From NCBI RefSeq assembly GCF_007858475.1, contig NZ_VIGX01000003.1, positions 310,001 through 374,000 on the forward strand: 64,000 nt of DNA, in the 5' to 3' direction. The notes beneath the pieces were generated by a model. That model did no database searches and was not told the DNA's origin. It worked only from the letters and a program-made list of their open reading frames with translations. The translations under genes were made by a program, and so were the position numbers. This document shows, one piece after another, positions 36,949 to 46,190 of the stretch; the first letter of the stretch is position 1; each line of letters opens with the position of its first letter. This DNA is from Tsukamurella conjunctivitidis (lineage in GTDB: Bacteria > Actinomycetota > Actinomycetes > Mycobacteriales > Mycobacteriaceae).

Positions 36949-38937
36949 ATGGAGTGCATGTCATCGAAGAACGACAGCCCGACCTCCGATGCGCCCGGCT
37001 CCGACGCCCTCATCACCGACACCCCGTCGGTCGGCGATGGCGTCTTCCCGCCCATCCACGATTACGCCTTCCTCTCGGACTGCGAGAACACGTGTCTGAT
37101 CGCGCGGGACGGCAGCGTGGAATGGATGTGCATCCCCCGGCCGGACTCCCCCAGTGTCTTCGGGGCGATCCTGGACCGCGGCGCCGGCTCGTTCCGGCTC
37201 GGGCCGTACGGGGTGAAGGTCCCCGTCGACCGGCGGTACCTGCCCGGCAGCCTCATGCTCGAGACCACGTGGCAGACCTCCACGGGCTGGCTGATCGTGC
37301 GCGACGCCCTCGTGATGGGACCGTGGCACGACACGAGCACCCGGTCCCGCACGCACCGCCGGACCCCCACCGATTGGGACGCGGAGCACATCCTGCTCCG
37401 CACGGCTCGATGCGTGTCCGGCACCGTCGAACTGCAGCTCAACTGTGAGCCGGCTTTCGACTACAACCGGGCCGGTGCCGAGTGGACGTACTCCGCCGAC
37501 GGCTACGGCGAGGCCGTCGCGCAGGCCCGGACGGACTTCGGCACGAACCCGGAGCTCAAACTCACGACCAACATGCGGCTGGGGCTGGAAGGCCGCGAGG
37601 CCCGCGCGCACACCCGGCTCAAGGAGGGCGACGAGGTCTTCGTCGCCCTGTCGTGGAGCAAGCACCCCGTGCCGCAGACCTACCCCGAGGCCACGCAGAA
37701 GATGTGGGCGACCGCGGAGTCCTGGCGGCAGTGGATCAACCGCGGGCAGTTCCCGGACCACCCGTGGCGCACCTACCTGCAGCGCTCGGCACTCACCCTC
37801 AAGGGCCTGACGTACTCCCCCACGGGCGCGCTGCTCGCCGCCTCCACCACCTCGCTCCCGGAGACGCCGGGCGGGGTGCGAAACTGGGACTACCGGTACG
37901 CCTGGGTGCGCGACTCCACGTTCGCGCTGTGGGGCCTGTACACACTCGGCCTCGACCGGGAGGCCGAGGACTTCTTCTCCTTCATCGCCGACGTCTCCGG
38001 CGCGAACAACGGCGAGCGCCATCCGCTGCAGGTCATGTACGGGGTCGGTGGGGAGCGCACACTCATCGAGGAGGAGCTCGGGCACCTGTCGGGGTACGAC
38101 GGTGCGCGGCCCGTCCGGATCGGGAACGGGGCCTTCGACCAGCGCCAGCACGACATCTGGGGCACGATGCTGGACTCGGTGTACCTGAACACCAAGTCGT
38201 CCGAGCGGATCCCCGAGACGCTGTGGCCGGTCCTCAAGGAACAGGTCGAGGAGGCGCTCAAGCACTGGCGCGAGCCCGATCGCGGGATCTGGGAGGTGCG
38301 CGGCGAGCCGCAGCACTTCACCAGCTCGAAGGTCATGTGCTGGGTCGCACTGGACCGGGGGGCGAAGCTGGCCGCGATGCACGGCGAGGACGACTACGCC
38401 CGTGAGTGGGCGGAGAAGGCCGAGGTGATCAAGGCCGACATCCTGGAGAACGGCGTCGACGAGCGCGGCGTCTTCACCCAGCGTTACGGCTCGCCCGCCC
38501 TCGACGCCTCCCTGCTGCTCGTGCCGCTGCTGCGGTTCCTCCCGTCCGACGACCCGCGCGTCCGCGCGACGGTGCTCGCCATCGCGGACGAACTCACCGA
38601 GGACGGCCTCGTGCTGCGCTACCGCGTGGAGGAGACCGACGACGGGCTCTCCGGCGAGGAGGGTACGTTCACGATCTGCTCGTTCTGGCTGGTCTCGGCC
38701 CTGGTCGAGATCGGCGAGGTGACCCGTGCGCGAGCGCTGTGCGAGCGGCTGCTGGCCTACTCGTCGCCGCTCAAGCTGTACGCGGAGGAGATCGATCCCA
38801 AGTCGGGCAAGCACCTCGGCAACTTCCCGCAGGCGTTCACCCACCTGGCACTGATCAATGCGGTGGTGCACGTGATCCGCGCGGAGGAATCGGGGCACGA
38901 CGCCTCCGCGTTCCTCCCCGCACATCACACGCCCTGA
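36949..38937 (+). CDS. Glycoside hydrolase family 15 protein, probable trehalase
   Basis: 662 aa from ATG 36949; ATG 36958 is equally possible. N-terminal beta-sandwich (PPIHDYAFLSDCENTCLIARDGSVEWMCIPRPDSPSVFGAILD) and (alpha/alpha)6 barrel with VRNWDYRYAWVRDSTFALW and the acid residues near EEGTFTICSFWLVSAL, the usual catalytic Glu positions of the family. It matches the Rv2402 type; mycobacterial relatives hydrolyse trehalose, and others act on maltose-type glucosides. No signal peptide, so cytoplasmic. Confidence 0.9.
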   Translation: MECMSSKNDSPTSDAPGSDALITDTPSVGDGVFPPIHDYAFLSDCENTCLIARDGSVEWMCIPRPDSPSVFGAILDRGAGSFRLGPYGVKVPVDRRYLPGSLMLETTWQTSTGWLIVRDALVMGPWHDTSTRSRTHRRTPTDWDAEHILLRTARCVSGTVELQLNCEPAFDYNRAGAEWTYSADGYGEAVAQARTDFGTNPELKLTTNMRLGLEGREARAHTRLKEGDEVFVALSWSKHPVPQTYPEATQKMWATAESWRQWINRGQFPDHPWRTYLQRSALTLKGLTYSPTGALLAASTTSLPETPGGVRNWDYRYAWVRDSTFALWGLYTLGLDREAEDFFSFIADVSGANNGERHPLQVMYGVGGERTLIEEELGHLSGYDGARPVRIGNGAFDQRQHDIWGTMLDSVYLNTKSSERIPETLWPVLKEQVEEALKHWREPDRGIWEVRGEPQHFTSSKVMCWVALDRGAKLAAMHGEDDYAREWAEKAEVIKADILENGVDERGVFTQRYGSPALDASLLLVPLLRFLPSDDPRVRATVLAIADELTEDGLVLRYRVEETDDGLSGEEGTFTICSFWLVSALVEIGEVTRARALCERLLAYSSPLKLYAEEIDPKSGKHLGNFPQAFTHLALINAVVHVIRAEESGHDASAFLPAHHTP

Positions 38938-38954
38938 GGCCGTAACGTGCAGTC

Positions 38955-41900
38955 ATGCACGACGACCGGCGACTGACCGAAGAGCGGCTCGACAGGTTCA
39001 CGCGGGAGTTCCTGAACGGCGCGGTGTACTCGCACTCGGCACCGGTCACGGTGACCGCGTGGGCGGCACCGGGCGAGCCGGTCCCGTTCGCGGAGGCGGT
39101 GGCGCAGGACTTCACGCCGATCGAGCCCGGCACGCCGTGGGGCCCGCCGTGGTCCACGCTGTGGCTGCACGTGACGGGGTCCGTTCCGGGGGATTGGTCC
39201 CGGCTCGTCGAGCCCGACGGCGCCCTCCACGCCCTGGAACTCCGTGTGGAACTCGGCTTCACCGGCGGCCCCGGGTTCAACGCCGAGGGCCTCGTCTACC
39301 GGGCGGACGGCACCGTCGTGAAGGGGATCTCCCCCTTCAACGCCTCCGTCCCACTCGAACCCGGCGAGCCGCTGGACCTGTACATCGAGGCCGCCGCGAA
39401 CCCCGACCTCGGCGGCGATTTCGTCTCCCCCACCCACCTGGGCGACCGGGAGACTGCGGGCGACGGTCCGCTGTACCGGCTGGGAACCCTCGACCTGGCG
39501 CTCCGCGATCTGACGGTGTGGGAGCTGCAGCAGGACGTCTGGACGCTCAACGGCCTCATGCACGAGCTGCCCTTCGACCTGCCGCGGAGGCACGAGGTGC
39601 TGCGCGCGCTGGAGCGGATGCTCGACGCGGTGGATCCGCACGACGTCGCCGGCACCGCCGCCGCCGGACGGGAGGCCCTGGCGCCGGCACTCGCCACGCC
39701 CGCCGCCGCATCGGCGCACCGGATCACCGCGGTCGGCCACGCGCACATCGATTCCGCGTGGCTGTGGCCCGTGCGCGAGACGGCCCGCAAGTGCGCGCGG
39801 ACCTTCGCGAACGTCGTGAACCTCATGGACCGCGACCCGTCGTTCCGGTTCGCCTGTTCGTCCGCACAGCAGTTCGCCTGGGTGCGTGACCGCTACCCCG
39901 CGCTCTTCGGCCGGATCAAGGACAAAGTGGCGGCCGGGCAGTTCATCCCGGTGGGCGGGATGTGGGTCGAGGCCGACACCAACATGCCCGGCGGCGAGGC
40001 GATGGCCCGGCAGTTCGTCGCGGGCAAGCGCTTCTTCCTGCACGAGTTCGGGATCGATACGGCGGAGGCGTGGCTGCCGGACTCCTTCGGCTACTCCGCG
40101 GCGATGCCGCAGATCGTGGCCGCCGCGGGATCGCAGTACTTCCTCACGCAGAAGCTGTCGTGGAACCAGACCAACCGGATGCCGCACTCGTCCTTCCTGT
40201 GGGAGGGCATCGACGGCACCGCTCTGTTCACGCACTTCCCGCCCGTCGACAAGTACAACTCGGACCTGTCCGGCGCGGATCTCGCGCGGGCGCAGAAGAA
40301 CTACCGGGAGCAGGGCCACGGCACCCGGTCGCTCGTCCCGTTCGGCTGGGGCGACGGTGGCGGCGGCCCCACCCGCGAGATGCTCGCGGCCGCCGCGCGT
40401 ACGTCCTCGCTGGACGGCTCCCCGACCGTCGAGATCGGCTCACCCCGGGAATTCTTCGACGCCGCCTCCGCGGAGCTGCGTCATCCCGCGCGGTGGGTGG
40501 GAGAGCTGTATCTGGAGTTCCACCGTGGCACCTACACATCACAGGCGAACACCAAGCAGGGCAACCGCCGCAGCGAGCACCTTCTGCGCGAGGCGGAGTT
40601 GTGGGCCGCGACGGCTGCCGTGCGAGCCGGTTCCGCCTATCCGGCGGAGGAACTCGAGGAGATCTGGCATCTGGTGCTGCTCCAGCAGTTCCACGACATC
40701 CTTCCCGGCAGCTCCATCGCGTGGGTGCACAGGGACGCGGAGCGGAACTACGCGGCGGTCGCCCGGCGACTGGAGTCGATCATCGGCACCGCGCTCGAAG
40801 CGCTGGTGGCCGGGAGCGCCACGGTCGCGCGAACCGCGGACGCAGCGATCGCCGGCGGTCAGCGGTCGCTCGCGGACTCCGGCGACCGACGGCTGGTGTT
40901 CAACGCCGCGCCGCACGCCCGGGACGGTGTGCCGCCGCTGGGCGCCGCCGTGATCGAGCCCGCCCCGGCGGTCTCCCCGGTCGTCGAGGACAGCGGATTC
41001 CGACTCGACAACGGCATCGTCTCCGTTCTCGTCGACGCGCGGGGTCTCCTCGTCTCGCTGATCGACGCCGCCTCCGGGCGGGAGGCGCTCGCGGGACCCG
41101 GCAACCTGCTCCAATTGCACCGCGACATCCCGAATCACTGGGAGGCGTGGGACATCGACTCGTTCTACCGCCGCGACGTGACCGATCTGGTCGACGCGGA
41201 TTCCGTGTCCGTGGAGGGCGACGCCGTGGTGGTCCGTCGCAGCTTCGGCGATTCGGCGATCACACAACGGATCGGCCTACTCGCCGGCTCCCCCGCCGTC
41301 GACATCGTCACCGAGATCGATTGGCACGAGAGGCAGAAGCTGCTCAAGCTGGCCTTCCCGTTCGACGTGCATGCCGACCGCAGCGCCGCGGAGACCCAGT
41401 TCGGCCATGTCTTCCGGCCGACGCACGCGAACACGTCCTGGGACGCCGCGAAGTTCGAGATCTGCGCGCATCGCTGGGTCCACGTCGGCGAGCCCGACTA
41501 CGGCGTCGCCGTCGCCAACGACTCCACGTACGGCCACGACATCGCGCGCCGCTCGAGTGATTCCGGCACCGTCGTGCGATTGTCACTTCTCCGTGCGCCG
41601 CGCTACCCCGACCCGGAGACCGATCAGGGATTCCATCGCCTCGCCGTCTCGGTGCGACCGGGAGCGACGATCAGCGACGCGGTCGAGGAGGGGTATCGCC
41701 GGAACCTCGCGCCGCGCACGGCGATGGGACCCGCTGGGTCCGTCGCTCCCCTGGTGAGCGTGGACCACCCCGGCGTGATCGTCGAAGCGGTCAAGCTCGC
41801 GGAGGACGGCAGCGGCGACGTCGTCGTGCGCCTCTACGAGTCCCGCGGCACCCGCGCGAGTACGACGGTGCACGGCGATTTCGAGCACCGCTCCGTGGTC

Positions 41901-42005
41901 CGCACCGACCTGTTGGAACGCCCCGTCGCCGAACCCGAGCCGGTCGGTGAGACGCGACTCACGCTGCGCCCCTTCCAGATCGTCACCCTGCGCTTCCGTC
42001 GTTGA
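38955..42005 (+). CDS. Alpha-mannosidase, glycoside hydrolase family 38
   Basis: 1016 aa. Zinc and catalytic motifs of GH38: VGHAHIDSAWLWPVRET (HxH...D), GMWVEADTNMPGGEAMARQF with the likely nucleophile Asp in EADTN, FGIDTAEAWLPDSFGYSAAMPQI and LLLQQFHDILPGSSI (HD). A long beta-sandwich C-terminus follows. No signal peptide. It could degrade mannosides or mannose-containing oligosaccharides inside the cell. Starts 17 bases after the GH15 stop, so both carbohydrate enzymes are probably co-expressed. Confidence 0.93.
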   Translation: MHDDRRLTEERLDRFTREFLNGAVYSHSAPVTVTAWAAPGEPVPFAEAVAQDFTPIEPGTPWGPPWSTLWLHVTGSVPGDWSRLVEPDGALHALELRVELGFTGGPGFNAEGLVYRADGTVVKGISPFNASVPLEPGEPLDLYIEAAANPDLGGDFVSPTHLGDRETAGDGPLYRLGTLDLALRDLTVWELQQDVWTLNGLMHELPFDLPRRHEVLRALERMLDAVDPHDVAGTAAAGREALAPALATPAAASAHRITAVGHAHIDSAWLWPVRETARKCARTFANVVNLMDRDPSFRFACSSAQQFAWVRDRYPALFGRIKDKVAAGQFIPVGGMWVEADTNMPGGEAMARQFVAGKRFFLHEFGIDTAEAWLPDSFGYSAAMPQIVAAAGSQYFLTQKLSWNQTNRMPHSSFLWEGIDGTALFTHFPPVDKYNSDLSGADLARAQKNYREQGHGTRSLVPFGWGDGGGGPTREMLAAAARTSSLDGSPTVEIGSPREFFDAASAELRHPARWVGELYLEFHRGTYTSQANTKQGNRRSEHLLREAELWAATAAVRAGSAYPAEELEEIWHLVLLQQFHDILPGSSIAWVHRDAERNYAAVARRLESIIGTALEALVAGSATVARTADAAIAGGQRSLADSGDRRLVFNAAPHARDGVPPLGAAVIEPAPAVSPVVEDSGFRLDNGIVSVLVDARGLLVSLIDAASGREALAGPGNLLQLHRDIPNHWEAWDIDSFYRRDVTDLVDADSVSVEGDAVVVRRSFGDSAITQRIGLLAGSPAVDIVTEIDWHERQKLLKLAFPFDVHADRSAAETQFGHVFRPTHANTSWDAAKFEICAHRWVHVGEPDYGVAVANDSTYGHDIARRSSDSGTVVRLSLLRAPRYPDPETDQGFHRLAVSVRPGATISDAVEEGYRRNLAPRTAMGPAGSVAPLVSVDHPGVIVEAVKLAEDGSGDVVVRLYESRGTRASTTVHGDFEHRSVVRTDLLERPVAEPEPVGETRLTLRPFQIVTLRFRR

Positions 42006-42029
42006 CGTGGCCAGCATCACCCCGAGATG

Positions 42030-42087
42030 ATCTCGATTCATCCGAGCTCGAGTGATAGTTTGAAAGATCATTCCTATCAATCGAGAT
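42030..42087. repeat. Distant inverted repeat in an AT-richer leader
   Basis: ATCTCGATT (42030-42038) and AATCGAGAT (42079-42087) are perfectly complementary; GAGCTC occurs between and after them. The stretch 42025-42095 is noticeably AT-rich and directly precedes a 50-aa membrane ORF. Could be a folded 5' leader or an operator pair. Confidence 0.4.
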
Positions 42088-42109
42088 TCTTCGAGCTCAG
42101 GAGGTCGAG

Positions 42110-42262
42110 ATGCTCACCGTGCTGGCATTGATCACGTTCATCGTCTTTCTCATCTGGCTGACGAACGACCGGAACGGCCTGGACTTCCGCGCCCGCGACA
42201 TCCACCGCGCCGCGGCGGACCGGGACGCCCGCACCGACCACCGCGGCGTCATCGTTTCCTGA
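42110..42262 (+). CDS. 50-aa single-helix membrane protein
   Basis: Perfect AGGAGG five bases before the ATG. MLTVLALITFIVFLIWLTNDR is one N-terminal transmembrane helix; the charged remainder (FRARDIHRAAADRDARTDHRG) should face the cytoplasm. No family recognised. It lies between the mannosidase and the convergent pyrophosphatase-like gene, with its own AT-rich upstream region. The strong ribosome site is the main argument that it is real. Confidence 0.65.
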   Translation: MLTVLALITFIVFLIWLTNDRNGLDFRARDIHRAAADRDARTDHRGVIVS

Positions 42263-42271
42263 CCTGCGCGG

Positions 42272-42646
42272 TCACACCCCCGCGTCGTCGGCGCCACGCG
42301 ACACGATGTGACCGCCGAGGTCCAGCACGTCCCGCAGGAAGTGTCGGACGTGCTCGACCTCATCGGGACCGCAGTCGATCAGCACCTTGATCTCGGTGTC
42401 GCGCTTGCGCGGATCCGAAGTCAGCGCGACCGCCACCACGCCCGCGCCGGTGGCGGATCCGACGAAGACGTCGATCCCGTCGCCGTCTCCACCGATGGTT
42501 GCGGCGAGATAGCCGTAGTCGAGCGGATAGACCACTTCGGGATATCGAGGGTGCGCCGAACCACGCGGGCGGTCGATCACCACCTCGGATCCGCGCACGA
42601 TCTCGTCGAGGGCGAGGAAGTACCGATCGGAGGCAGTGTCCCGCAT
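42272..42646 (-). CDS. Miniature inorganic pyrophosphatase-like protein
   Basis: 124 aa. EIVRGSEVVIDRPRGSAHPRYPEVVYPLDYGYLAATIGGDGDGIDVFVG matches the family I pyrophosphatase core (YPxDYGY, DGDxxDVxV). The following active-site segments of a normal 160-175-aa enzyme (the DE.GxD and KxW parts) are missing, replaced by KVLIDCGPDEVEHVRHFL. So it may bind metal or phosphate without full activity. Two bases after the M3 peptidase stop, probably co-transcribed. Confidence 0.78.
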   Translation of the reverse strand: MRDTASDRYFLALDEIVRGSEVVIDRPRGSAHPRYPEVVYPLDYGYLAATIGGDGDGIDVFVGSATGAGVVAVALTSDPRKRDTEIKVLIDCGPDEVEHVRHFLRDVLDLGGHIVSRGADDAGV

Positions 42647-42648
42647 GG

Positions 42649-44685
42649 CTACGCCGTCAGCCCCCGCCGCTCCAGCAGCGGCTCGATGTCGGGATCGGCG
42701 CCGCGGAAGTCGCGGTAGGCCTGCGAGGCGTCCACACTGCCACCGCGGGAGAGCACTGCGGCGCGCAGCTTCTCGCCGTTCTCGCGCGTCGGCCCGTCGT
42801 GCGCGGTGAACCAGGCGGAGGCGTCGGCGTCGAGCACTTCGGACCAGATGTAGCTGTAGTACCCGGCGCTGTACCCGCCCGAGAAGATGTGGTTGAAGAA
42901 GGGACCGCGGTACCGCGGCGGCACCCCGGCCACGTCCAAGCCCGCATCCGCGAGCGCGGCGGCCTCGAAGGCTTCCACGTCGGCGACCACGGTGCCCGGC
43001 TCGATCGTGTGCCAGGCCAGGTCGATCACGGCCGCCGCCAGGTACTCGACGGTGCTGAATCCCTCACCCCGTGTACCGGGCTCGAGGACGGACCGGCGCA
43101 GCCCCTCCGGCAGCGGCTCCCCCGTCTCGTGGTGCCGGGCGTAGCCGTCGAGGATCGTGGGCCAGGCGGCGAACATCTCGTTGAACTGGGACGGGAACTC
43201 GACGAAGTCGCGCGGCACGCTGGTCCCCGAGAAGTACGGGTAGGTCACGTCCGAGAGCAGGCCGTGCAGCGCGTGCCCGAACTCGTGGAAGACGGTGGTG
43301 ACCTCGTCCCGGGTGAGCAACGCAGGCCGTCCCGTGGGCGGCCGAACGAAGTTGCACACGTTGATGATCACGGGCCGCGCGTCGAGCAAGCGCGACTGGT
43401 CCACGAAGCTCGTCATCCAGGCACCGCCCCGCTTGCTCGGCCGGGCGAAGTAGTCCCCGATGAACAGGCCGAGCGGCGCACCGTCCGGCCCGGTGACCTG
43501 CCACGCCCGCGCATCCGCGTGGTGCAGGGCGAGGTCGGTGCGTTCGGTGAAGCGGAGCCCGTACATGCGGGCGGCGGCCTCGAAGACACCCTGCTCGATG
43601 ACCGTGTCCAGCGCGAGGAAGTCGCTGAGCTGCGGCCCCTCGTCGGTGTCCTCCCCCGCCTGCGCACGCTGTTCGGCGAGGCGGGCGTAGAAGGGCCAGT
43701 CCCAGGCCTCCATCGGGTGGCCGGCCAGTTCTTCCAGTTCGGCGCGCTCAGCGGCGGCGTTGCGCGCGGCCGGGACGGCGAGATCGCGCAGCATGCCGAG
43801 GGCCGCCTCGGCGGTGCCCGCGGTCTGATCGGCGATCTGGTACGCGGCGTGATGCGGGTACCCGAAGAGCGCGGCCCTTTCGGCGCGTAGAGCCGCGACG
43901 CGGGCGATCAGTTCGCGGGTGTCGTTCTCGTCCCCGCGCGTGTTCCGTTCCGACGATGCCTCGAAGACCTTGCGACGCGACTCCCGGTCGGTCAGGCGGG
44001 CGATGGTGGGCTGGTTCAGCGGGTAGCCCAGCGCGAGCAGGTAGCCGTCCCGTCCCGCGTCCCGTGCGGCCGCGCGGGCGGCGGCGACGGTATCCGCATC
44101 GAGGCCGTCGATCTCTGCTTCGGTCGCGAAGTGGACCGCCGAGGCGTTGGTCTCGGCGAGGGTGCGCCGGGAGAACTCGGTGGTGAGCTCGGCGAGCTCG
44201 GTGTTGATCGCGCGGAGGCGGTCCTGCGCGTCGGCGGCCAGCCCGGCGCCCGCGCGGGTGAAGCGCAGGTGGTAGCGCTCGACGAGACGCAGCTGCTCGG
44301 CGTCGAGGCCGAGTTCGGTGCGCCGGCTGTGCAGCTCGTCGATGCGGGCGAACAACGCCGCGTCCATGAGGATCGCGTCGAAGTGCGCCGACCAGCGCGG
44401 CGAGATCGCCGCCTGCGCCGCCTCCAGCGCGTCGGTCCGGTCGGTGGAGGTCATCGAGAAGAACACCGCGGCCACGCGCCCCAGCTCCTGTCCCGCGCGT
44501 TCCATCGCCTCGATCGTGTTCGCGAACGTGGCGGGTTCGGGACTCTCGGCGATCGCCGCGATGTCCCGACGGTGCCGGGCGAATCCCTCGGCGAACGCCT
44601 GCTCGTAGTCCACGTCCGCGAACGCGGCGAAGTCGGGCAGGGCGAAGGGCAGGGCGCTGGGGGCGAGAACGGCGTCGACGGTCAC
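42649..44685 (-). CDS. M3-family metallopeptidase (peptidyl-dipeptidase Dcp-like)
   Basis: 678 aa, GTG start. The zinc motif is TTVFHEFGHALHGLLSD, with the distal Glu region ahead of ELPSQFNE-type sequence (here FVEFPSQFNEMFA). Long helical N-terminal part typical of oligopeptidase A/Dcp. No signal peptide. It should trim short peptides in the cytoplasm. It leads into the mini-pyrophosphatase gene on the same strand. Confidence 0.92.
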   Translation of the reverse strand: MTVDAVLAPSALPFALPDFAAFADVDYEQAFAEGFARHRRDIAAIAESPEPATFANTIEAMERAGQELGRVAAVFFSMTSTDRTDALEAAQAAISPRWSAHFDAILMDAALFARIDELHSRRTELGLDAEQLRLVERYHLRFTRAGAGLAADAQDRLRAINTELAELTTEFSRRTLAETNASAVHFATEAEIDGLDADTVAAARAAARDAGRDGYLLALGYPLNQPTIARLTDRESRRKVFEASSERNTRGDENDTRELIARVAALRAERAALFGYPHHAAYQIADQTAGTAEAALGMLRDLAVPAARNAAAERAELEELAGHPMEAWDWPFYARLAEQRAQAGEDTDEGPQLSDFLALDTVIEQGVFEAAARMYGLRFTERTDLALHHADARAWQVTGPDGAPLGLFIGDYFARPSKRGGAWMTSFVDQSRLLDARPVIINVCNFVRPPTGRPALLTRDEVTTVFHEFGHALHGLLSDVTYPYFSGTSVPRDFVEFPSQFNEMFAAWPTILDGYARHHETGEPLPEGLRRSVLEPGTRGEGFSTVEYLAAAVIDLAWHTIEPGTVVADVEAFEAAALADAGLDVAGVPPRYRGPFFNHIFSGGYSAGYYSYIWSEVLDADASAWFTAHDGPTRENGEKLRAAVLSRGGSVDASQAYRDFRGADPDIEPLLERRGLTA

Positions 44686-44802
44686 CTCTCGAACCTACCG
44701 CCCCCGCCTGCTCCACCTCAGGGCGAAGACGGGGAGATTGCGGGCGGGATCTGAATAGTTCCACGGATACCCCGCGGTCGCCGCCCGGCGAAGCTGGATC
44801 CC

Positions 44803-45195
44803 ATGAGCGATCCGATTGCCCTTCCGACACTGTTCACGACGGAACCCGCGCCGCGCCGGGAACGCTCGGCGACCGCGGACACCGCCGCCGGCGTCGCGCT
44901 GTGGATCATCCTGCTCAGTGCGGCCTTCTGCACAGCGACCTTCGCCTGCCTCTACGCGATGGCTGCCGATGGCTGTCCCATCGACGGGCCGTGCGCCGCC
45001 GCCGATGCCGCGGGACGCGCTATAGCCACGCAGTGGGCAGGGGTGACCGCGATCGTCGTCGCCACCGCCGTCGCCACTGGCATCCAGGCACGCCGGAACC
45101 GGTACTGGTTCTACTGGCCGCTGGCGGGAATCGGTCTCGTCGCGCTCTGCACGCTCGTCACCGTCAGCATGGCCGACGCGGCGATGGCACTGTGA
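44803..45195 (+). CDS. Membrane protein, three predicted helices
   Basis: 130 aa. Cytoplasmic N-terminus of about 28 residues, then helices near 29-52 (AGVALWIILLSAAFCTATFACLYAM), 75-92 (QWAGVTAIVVATAVATGI) and 100-122 (YWFYWPLAGIGLVALCTLVTVSM). The loop DGCPIDGPCAAADAAG has two Cys that may form a disulfide outside. No family known to me. Its TGA overlaps the GTG of the next, frameshifted membrane gene. Confidence 0.7.
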   Translation: MSDPIALPTLFTTEPAPRRERSATADTAAGVALWIILLSAAFCTATFACLYAMAADGCPIDGPCAAADAAGRAIATQWAGVTAIVVATAVATGIQARRNRYWFYWPLAGIGLVALCTLVTVSMADAAMAL

Positions 45196-45532
45196 ACCGG
45201 CACGACCGGCCGGTCATCGATCCGATTATCGGAGGGCTTCTCCTCGGCGTCCTGGGCGTCGCGGACTTCTTCGCGATCCTGTGGGCCTCGCTCGGGTTCG
45301 CCATGGCGTCCGACCCGTGCGCCGGGAGCGACTGCACGTCGACGGGGTGGCCCCCGGGGTCGGTATCGCCATCGTCGTCGGCGGCGCGGGGCTTGGCGGG
45401 CTGATCGCGCTCGTCGGCTACGGCCGAGCGCTCGACGACGGGAGGACCACCATCGGCTGGCCGTTCGTCGGTTTCGCCTTCACCGTGGTCGGGTGGAAGG
45501 TCGGCGCATGGCTCACCGCACCGATCTGGTGA
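45192..45532 (+). pseudogene. Frameshifted small membrane protein gene
   Basis: Reading from GTG 45192 gives PIIGGLLLGVLGVADFFAILWASLGFAMASDPCAGSDCTSTG and then meaningless sequence to a stop at 45404. The -1 frame continues with VAPGVGIAIVVGGAGLGGLIALVGYG and a last helix to a stop at 45532. One missing G in GGGG at 45344-45348 restores a 113-aa protein with three helices and a C...C loop like the upstream gene. Either a real mutation, a sequencing error or a programmed shift. Confidence 0.6.
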
Positions 45533-45536
45533 TCGC

Positions 45537-46190
45537 TCAGTCGGTGACGCTGATGCCCAGGTGGGCGGCGAAGACCTCCGCGAGGCCGACCACCTGCAGG
45601 TGCGACATGGTGGCGCCGGCGATGCCCTCGACGCCACGGATCCGCTCGACCTGCAGCCCACGCAGGTCGACGTGCTGCAGCTTCGCCCGCGAGACGTCGA
45701 TCTCGCCCGCCGTGCAGTCCTCGAAGGCGACGCGCGTCAGGGCCGCGTCGGCGGCGTCGATCCCGTCGAGCATGCAACCCCGGAAGACCACGTCGGTCAG
45801 GCCGGCTCCCCGCAGGTTCACGAAGCCCAGCCGGACGTCGGTGAAGACCACGGACCGTAGTTTCGACTCCATGAGCTCGACGGCGCCGATCCGGGCGTCG
45901 TCGACCTCGACCTGGCGGAACGTCGACCGCGAGGCCCGGAAACCCGTGGCGAACAGTCCCGCGATCCGCGTCTCGAGGAACGCCGACTCGGTGAAGATCG
46001 CGTCGCGGACCTCCCACCCGGCGAGTTCGCACTCGCTGAAGGTGATACCGCTCAGGTCGCGTCCCTTGACCGTCGGCCCGGCGAACCGGCGCCGGTCCTC
46101 GGTGCTGTCCGGCGTCAGCTCGTCGGCGTCGCCCTCCTCGAGATCCGCCAACCGCAGCGGCGCGATCTTCGGCGCGGCGAGACCGGCCAT
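45537..46190 (-). CDS. Pentapeptide-repeat protein
   Basis: 217 aa. From about residue 45 it shows A(D/N)LxF-type repeats: DLSGITFSECELAGWEVRDAIFTES, SRSTFRQVEVDDARIGAVELMESKLRSVVFTDVRLGFVNLRGAGLTDVVFRGC. This builds a quadrilateral beta-helix. Related actinobacterial proteins (MfpA) mimic DNA and bind gyrase; this one has no obvious match to them and may do something else. ATG 46188-46190 overlaps the stop of the FMN oxidoreductase. Confidence 0.82.
   Translation of the reverse strand: MAGLAAPKIAPLRLADLEEGDADELTPDSTEDRRRFAGPTVKGRDLSGITFSECELAGWEVRDAIFTESAFLETRIAGLFATGFRASRSTFRQVEVDDARIGAVELMESKLRSVVFTDVRLGFVNLRGAGLTDVVFRGCMLDGIDAADAALTRVAFEDCTAGEIDVSRAKLQHVDLRGLQVERIRGVEGIAGATMSHLQVVGLAEVFAAHLGISVTD

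Noticed and set aside
45281-45532. Independent second ORF in the -1 frame of the split membrane gene
   Set aside because: Its upstream part is Arg-rich noise; only the region after the G run looks like protein, so a frameshift of one gene explains it better.
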